The notes beneath the pieces are model-generated. The model made no database searches. It was not told the DNA's origin and saw nothing but the letters and a program-made list of their open reading frames with translations. A stretch of DNA of 35,056 nucleotides from Candidatus Eremiobacteraceae bacterium (GTDB taxonomy: Bacteria; Vulcanimicrobiota; Vulcanimicrobiia; Eremiobacterales; Eremiobacteraceae). The stretch covers positions 1 to 35,056 of the forward strand of contig DATFYX010000076.1 in NCBI GenBank assembly GCA_035314825.1, in the 5' to 3' direction. Each line of letters opens with the position of its first letter. Within the stretch, counting starts at the first letter, position 1. The position numbers were made by a program, and so were the translations under genes. Below, piece by piece: positions 30,975-35,056 of the stretch.

Positions 30975-33358
30975 CGCCCTGTGCTGGGCGTCAGGACGAG
31001 CGTATGCTGGGTAGCCGCGACGACAGCCGCCTGGGTGAACGGGACCGGCGCCCAACCGACGTGCGTGTAGTCGTCGAGCTGGTCGTCGTAGTGGGGATCG
31101 CTGTATACGCCGGATTCGCCGAGCGTCAAGAGCATCGATGACTGGTCGAAATCCGACAGATCCACCACCAGGCGCTGCGAGGGTCCGTGATCCGGTTTGG
31201 CCGCGTATGGGGCGAAGCCGCTGCCGGGCTGCGGCACCGGCGGTAAGCTCAAGAACCCGAGAAACCATTTCACCGAGAGCGGATGGCGATAGATCGCCGC
31301 GTTGCGCACCCCCCACGGCTGCAGCGCGGCGAGATCACGAGCTGCGCCGGATCCACCGCGGCTCGCCGCCTCCCGGGCAGCATTCACGATCGCGGCCTCG
31401 ACGCTGGCACGCGTGATGCCGAGCTTGCTCAAGCGAGTATCGCCATCCAAGGCGCGCAACAGCGGCACGATCTTCCAATAGTGCTTGTCGTACTGCGCGA
31501 ACAGCACGGAGCCGAGGCGCGGCTCGAGCAGATCGCGCGCGAGCCAAGCCTCTTCGAGCACGATGAACGTAGGGACTCGCGACGGCACGTCCATCATGCC
31601 GTTCCACGTCCTGAGCTGGCCCGCGAGCGCGATAGTATCGGGATCGGTCGAGCTCGCGAGTAGGCGCGCGGTCGCCTGCGCAAGCCGCCAATGCGGGTAA
31701 TCGAAGATGTCGGCTTGCACGGCGCCGACGAGTTGCGGCGTCGCGTCACGCATCGGCGCGAGGTCATGTGTGATGCGATCGGCGCGGAAGGGCGGCTCGA
31801 AGTAGGTCGAGAGCTGCGGCCGGTACGATGGCGCGACCAGCTCATTGTTCGCGGTGACGATGAAGCCGACACGTGGATCGAGCGCGTGGGGCAGCTTGTC
31901 GAACGGCACGTCGCCGATCCATGCATAGCGGTCGTCTTGACCTTCGACCGGGACCGAGCCGTCGCCGCGGGCGCGCAGCGGCACCATGCCAGCGGCTTGA
32001 TACCCGATGTGACCGGCTGTATCCGCGTATCCGAAATTGAGCACCGGGCCCTCGAGCTGCGCGAGCGCCGCGCGGAATTGCTGATAGTTCGCTGCCGTGT
32101 CGATGTCGAGCAGCGAACGCGCCGTGCCTTTGGCGCGCAGGATCGTCCACGCCAGCGCCAACCCGCGCGTCCCGTCGCGCTGGATCACCGGACCGTGGCG
32201 GGTCACCAACACGTCGAGCACGACATCGGGCTGGCCCTTGACCCCGATGCGTTCGATGCGATGCTGCGCCTCGAGCCATTTGCCGTTGGCGAGATACTCG
32301 TCCGAGGTCGCCGAGCGGAAGCGCTCGATATACAGGTCCTCGACGGCCTCTTCGGCGCTGGTGACGCCGAACGCGATGCGCTCGTTGTGCCCGAGGATGA
32401 TTCCAGGCAGCCCGGGCAGCGTGAAGCCGCCGACGTGCAGAGCGCCTCCGCGCACCTCGACCGTCCACCACGTGCTCGGCAGCGTTCGCCCGAGGTGCGT
32501 GTCGTTCGAAAGCACCGGCTTGCGCGTGGACGTGCGCGCACCCGAGACCATCCAATTGTTGGATCCCGTGCCGCGCTCGTGCCCGGTGGGATCCTGGCCC
32601 AGCGCAAGATCATATGGAGCGGTCGAGTTTACTCGACCGTCAGCAGCGTATGGAGCGGTCGAGTTTACTCTACCGTCATAGCCCGGGATATGATGCTCAA
32701 GCTTTGGGATCTGCATGTCGACCAGCGCGTCCGCGGTCTGCACGCCGAACTTGTCTACCAGCGCTGCCTTGACGTCGATGTAATACCATTGATCGTCGAG
32801 CCGCTGCGCCATCAGCTTCGCGATGGCGTAGGTGTCGAGCGGCGTCCATGGTTCCCAGCCATACCCCAACAGCTTGAACTCGATCGGCAGCGGATGGGAA
32901 GCCGCAGCCGCATTGACCCCAGACGCATACGCTTCAAACGCGGCCCGCGTGGGCGCGTCGAGCGCGTCCACGTCGACTTGCGCGGCATGGGTAAGTCCAA
33001 GCGTGCGCATGTAGCGGTCCACGTCGAGCGCGCCGGGGCCGGCGAATTCGGACAACCGGCCTTCTGCCTGACGGCGCAGCGTGTCCATCTGCCAGAGCCG
33101 ATCCTGTGCGCAGGCAAACCCCTCGGCGAACAACGCATCGTCAACCGTCTGAGCTTCGATATGGGCGATGCCGCGGTCGTCGCGCCGGATCGACACCGGC
33201 GCGCTCAAGCCGGTGACGGTGACCGTGCCGTCAAGCCTCGGCAACGGGGCGCGTATGAACCATGCTGCCAGCCCGAGGGCGAGCAGCAACACGCTGAAGA
33301 GAACCACCAGCGCCGTGCGCCAGAGGTTCGTGCTCGCGTCACGTGTCGTGATCGACAT
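30971..33358 (-). CDS. Penicillin-acylase family (Ntn) amidohydrolase, membrane-anchored
   Basis: The 795-residue precursor begins with a hydrophobic anchor (about 14-36), then the alpha-chain part (VSIRRDDRGIAHIEAQTVDDALFAEGFACAQDRLWQMD), a spacer, and the beta chain starting at the catalytic Ser266 in GTGSNNWMVSG. Oxyanion and structural marks such as NDTHLGRTLPSTWW, FTLPGLPGIILGHNERIAFG and YADTAGHIGYQAAGMVPLR follow. These enzymes self-cleave and hydrolyse amides such as acyl-homoserine lactones or beta-lactam side chains; the substrate is not clear. Residues 229-249 of the spacer are encoded by two tandem copies of the palindromic repeat. The ATG overlaps the upstream flavoprotein by 20 bases. 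Confidence 0.91.
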   Translation of the reverse strand: MSITTRDASTNLWRTALVVLFSVLLLALGLAAWFIRAPLPRLDGTVTVTGLSAPVSIRRDDRGIAHIEAQTVDDALFAEGFACAQDRLWQMDTLRRQAEGRLSEFAGPGALDVDRYMRTLGLTHAAQVDVDALDAPTRAAFEAYASGVNAAAASHPLPIEFKLLGYGWEPWTPLDTYAIAKLMAQRLDDQWYYIDVKAALVDKFGVQTADALVDMQIPKLEHHIPGYDGRVNSTAPYAADGRVNSTAPYDLALGQDPTGHERGTGSNNWMVSGARTSTRKPVLSNDTHLGRTLPSTWWTVEVRGGALHVGGFTLPGLPGIILGHNERIAFGVTSAEEAVEDLYIERFRSATSDEYLANGKWLEAQHRIERIGVKGQPDVVLDVLVTRHGPVIQRDGTRGLALAWTILRAKGTARSLLDIDTAANYQQFRAALAQLEGPVLNFGYADTAGHIGYQAAGMVPLRARGDGSVPVEGQDDRYAWIGDVPFDKLPHALDPRVGFIVTANNELVAPSYRPQLSTYFEPPFRADRITHDLAPMRDATPQLVGAVQADIFDYPHWRLAQATARLLASSTDPDTIALAGQLRTWNGMMDVPSRVPTFIVLEEAWLARDLLEPRLGSVLFAQYDKHYWKIVPLLRALDGDTRLSKLGITRASVEAAIVNAAREAASRGGSGAARDLAALQPWGVRNAAIYRHPLSVKWFLGFLSLPPVPQPGSGFAPYAAKPDHGPSQRLVVDLSDFDQSSMLLTLGESGVYSDPHYDDQLDDYTHVGWAPVPFTQAAVVAATQHTLVLTPSTGR
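32617..32680. repeat. 20-bp palindromic repeat, copies 5 and 6, tandem with 36-bp period, inside a coding region
   Basis: Copy 5 is CGGTCGAGTTTACTCGACCG at 32620-32639; copy 6 at 32656-32675 has one mismatch in the right arm. Both differ from the other copies by paired changes (AAT/ATT to AGT/ACT) that keep the dyad. The 36-bp unit encodes GRVNSTAPYAAD, then GRVNSTAPY again, in the acylase spacer just before the catalytic serine. Confidence 0.88.
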
Positions 33359-33893
33359 AATATCCGCCGCGCATACGTTGGATGATCGCGATCGCAACTT
33401 TGGCGCCGTCGCCCGCCGAAATGCTCGCTTGGCTCGGAAGGCCGGTGATGCGGCCGGCCGCATAGAGCCGATCTACCGCGGTCCGACCCTCTGAATCGAC
33501 GCTGACAAATTTGTTGCCGAAGCCCCCTAGCTCTAAGCCTAGCGCATGCGCGATGTCGGTGCGCTTGTTGGATGCCAGAATCGCGTAGTCGGCCTCATAC
33601 GCCCCCGCGCCGGTTCGAACAGAAAACGATGCGCCGGCGTTGGCGACCGCCTCCACGTCTTCATCGAACAGCTCGGCGCCGAAACGGGTGGCCTGGCGTC
33701 GGCCGAGTTCGATGAGCTCTGGGCCCGGGATACCATCGGGAAAGCCGAGATAGTTGTGCACGCGCGAGACGCGGTAGAGGCTCGATTCGTGCTGATCGAA
33801 GACCGCGACCGAAATGCCGGCGCGCGCGAGGAAGAGAGCCGCAGAAAGACCGGCCACGCCGCCGCCGACGATCGCGACCTGAAACCGTTTCAC
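33339..33893 (-). CDS. Half-size thioredoxin-reductase-like FAD flavoprotein
   Basis: The 184-residue protein has the N-terminal FAD fold (FQVAIVGGGVAGLSAALFLARAGISVAVFD), RVHNYLGFPDGIPGPELI, a beta strand YAILASNK and the C-terminal FAD motif AGRITGLPSQASISAGDGAKVAIAII. The whole NADPH-binding domain and the CxxC redox motif of thioredoxin reductase are absent; about 180-200 residue relatives with this layout exist. The chosen GTG 33893 gives MKRFQVAIVGGG; a TTG at 33926 is possible. It overlaps the acylase start. Function unknown. Confidence 0.75.
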   Translation of the reverse strand: MKRFQVAIVGGGVAGLSAALFLARAGISVAVFDQHESSLYRVSRVHNYLGFPDGIPGPELIELGRRQATRFGAELFDEDVEAVANAGASFSVRTGAGAYEADYAILASNKRTDIAHALGLELGGFGNKFVSVDSEGRTAVDRLYAAGRITGLPSQASISAGDGAKVAIAIIQRMRGGYYVDHDT

Positions 33894-33960
33894 GTGCCCG
33901 GCGGCTTCGTTGAGCCGCGCTGCCAACCCGCTCGCGTGGACCTATGCGGCCTTTTGCCGG

Positions 33961-33998
33961 AGAAAAAAGGAAGCCGCCGTGACTGCGACGGCGGCTTC
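33961..33998 (-). terminator. Rho-independent terminator of the propeller lipoprotein gene
   Basis: On the minus strand an 11-bp stem GAAGCCGCCGT / ACGGCGGCTTC with a 7-nt loop is followed by CCTTTTTTCT, a good T run. It starts 16 bases beyond the stop of the gene ending at 34015. Confidence 0.85.
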
Positions 33999-34014
33999 TT
34001 GAGTTGCGACCGAC

Positions 34015-34989
34015 CTACGGTCCGAACGAGACGGCTGTGGGCTGCCCTGTGCCCGGGATACTAAATATCGGGACGCTACTTACGCCGAGCGGCTGCGCGA
34101 ATATCGATACGTTCCCCAAAGCCCCATCGATTTGGTAGGGGACGTAAAGGTCCCCGTTGGCCCCGAAGCTCGGCTGATAGGTTTGACCCGACAAGCCTCC
34201 GCTGACGATCGGCGGCGAAATCGCAAATGCTGGCATGATGCCCGTCGCATATGGAGGGTTGTAGACATCGAGCTTACCGCTGACGAACTCGGCGACCACC
34301 AAACGGTCTTTCGTATCGACCGCGATCCCTTCCGGTTCGCCCGGCACCGTGATCGCAGCGATCGCCGTCGCCGTCGCCGTGAATGGGGGTTGGAAGACAA
34401 ACACCTGGTCCGAGAACTGATTCGCCACGAACATGCGTCCAAGTGGGTCGAAGATGATTCCGGAATTGCCACCGAGAGCCGGGGTAGTGGCGTGCATGGA
34501 CAGCGCCGGCACTGCGACGCCGGTTGTAAACGGCGGCGTGAACTCATATATAAACGAGTTGCCGGAGCTCGAAACCCAAATGTTGCCGCTCGCGTCAAGT
34601 GCGAGCGAGAAAGCGTTGGCGAAGCCGGGCTCCGGGCCTATGACGGTCGCCGGCTGACTCGTGGCGGTCACCGGCGGCGCATAGATATAGATCGAAGAGC
34701 TTAGGTCGTCGATCACGTAGAAATTACCTTGATGATCGAAAGCCGATCCAGAAGGGAAGCCCGCAAGGCCATTGGCAGCGCCAAGAGTGATCGCGGCCAC
34801 GGACGACTGGCTGAGCGGTTGGTTGTAGACGCTTACGCTGAATGTGCCGAGACTGCCAAAGCTCGAATCGCTGACAAACATCCGCGCCGCCGGCGGCGGC
34901 GGAAGCTGGATAACAGGGTTCTTGGAGCACCCGGCGAGGGCGGCTGCCGAAAGGGCAAACAACAATACCCGAGTCGTGAATGATCGCAC
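34015..34989 (-). CDS. Lipoprotein with NHL-like beta-propeller
   Basis: The 324-residue protein starts with a lipoprotein signal (VLLFALSAAALAGC, lipobox cysteine at residue 21). The rest is made of repeating units with YxPPxxT-type blade ends (YIYAPPVTATS, YEFTPPFTTG, FVFQPPFTATA, DVYNPPYATG) and DxxGNxY/WV-type turns (DHQGNFYVID, DASGNIWVSS, DPLGRMFVAN, DTKDRLVVAE), as in six-bladed NHL/SMP-30-like propellers. There are no clear catalytic residues. GTG at 34989 has AAGGAG seven bases upstream; a terminator follows the stop, so it is probably monocistronic. Confidence 0.87.
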   Translation of the reverse strand: MRSFTTRVLLFALSAAALAGCSKNPVIQLPPPPAARMFVSDSSFGSLGTFSVSVYNQPLSQSSVAAITLGAANGLAGFPSGSAFDHQGNFYVIDDLSSSIYIYAPPVTATSQPATVIGPEPGFANAFSLALDASGNIWVSSSGNSFIYEFTPPFTTGVAVPALSMHATTPALGGNSGIIFDPLGRMFVANQFSDQVFVFQPPFTATATAIAAITVPGEPEGIAVDTKDRLVVAEFVSGKLDVYNPPYATGIMPAFAISPPIVSGGLSGQTYQPSFGANGDLYVPYQIDGALGNVSIFAQPLGVSSVPIFSIPGTGQPTAVSFGP

Positions 34990-35056
34990 AGATGCACTCC
35001 TTATCGTAACGCGAACTCGATATCGCGGCTCAGCGCACAGTTTTCCACCGGCCGCC
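34990..35056. other. Window end, upstream of the propeller lipoprotein
   Basis: Holds the AAGGAG ribosome site of the minus-strand lipoprotein near 34997 and presumably its promoter; no coding frame or clear -10/-35 pair is visible to me. Confidence 0.4.

Overview
The window is GC-rich, gene-dense bacterial chromosome with about 37 protein genes, no rRNA, tRNA or CRISPR array that I could see, and no insertion sequence. Features suggesting a diderm aerobe are lipoproteins with lipoboxes, a LolA-like secreted protein, Mn-type superoxide dismutase, a glycolate oxidase (GlcDEF), a ferritin/VIT1 membrane protein and a PaaA/BoxB-type oxygenase. The gene mix, the short palindromic repeat and the YxPP-rich propeller lipoprotein remind me of Candidatus Eremiobacterota (WPS-2)-like genomes. 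That is a low-confidence inference, not something the sequence proves.

Layout. 1-4 kb: 5' end of thiG, a polytopic membrane protein, a ferredoxin-NADP reductase translationally coupled to a LolA-like protein, and an archaeal-type class I aldolase. 3.8-9.1 kb: a minus-strand run of sodA, fabI, iscX, a LON-domain protein, a CoA-pyrophosphatase-type Nudix protein, an unusual ClpE-like AAA+ ATPase and a YciI protein, most of them overlapping or abutting. 9.2-12.5 kb: moaD-moaE, an MbfA-like iron exporter, a CPBP protease and a histone H1-like polyampholyte. 13-17 kb: glcDEF. 17-22 kb: a carboxypeptidase-regulatory-domain lipoprotein, a GAF-GGDEF-HD-GYP c-di-GMP enzyme, MarC and a cation/proton antiporter whose Shine-Dalgarno lies in a hairpin. 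22.2-23.2 kb: an AbiE-like winged-helix/nucleotidyltransferase pair with its own operator. 23.2-30.5 kb: an acyl-CoA catabolism neighbourhood (two-subunit CoA transferase, enoyl-CoA hydratase, PaaA/BoxB-like diiron protein, divergent PaaX-like regulator, MBL hydrolase, 3-hydroxyacyl-CoA dehydrogenase). 30.5-35 kb: GNAT acetyltransferase, a penicillin-acylase family hydrolase, a half-size flavoprotein and a propeller lipoprotein.

The most distinctive feature is a 20-bp palindrome (consensus CGGTCGAATNNATTCGACCG) present six times. It occurs in intergenic gaps, in a divergent promoter, exactly filling the gap between two convergent stop codons, and in frame inside two protein genes, both times in a probable linker. 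Arm changes are compensated and asymmetric flanks are shared, which suggests a dispersed repeat element rather than ordinary operator sites. Other points of interest are a membrane-anchored Clp ATPase lacking N and M domains with a substituted Walker B residue, the SD-sequestering hairpin, a leaderless toxin-antitoxin-like operon, a c-di-GMP enzyme with no canonical start codon, and an orphan PaaA/BoxB oxygenase.
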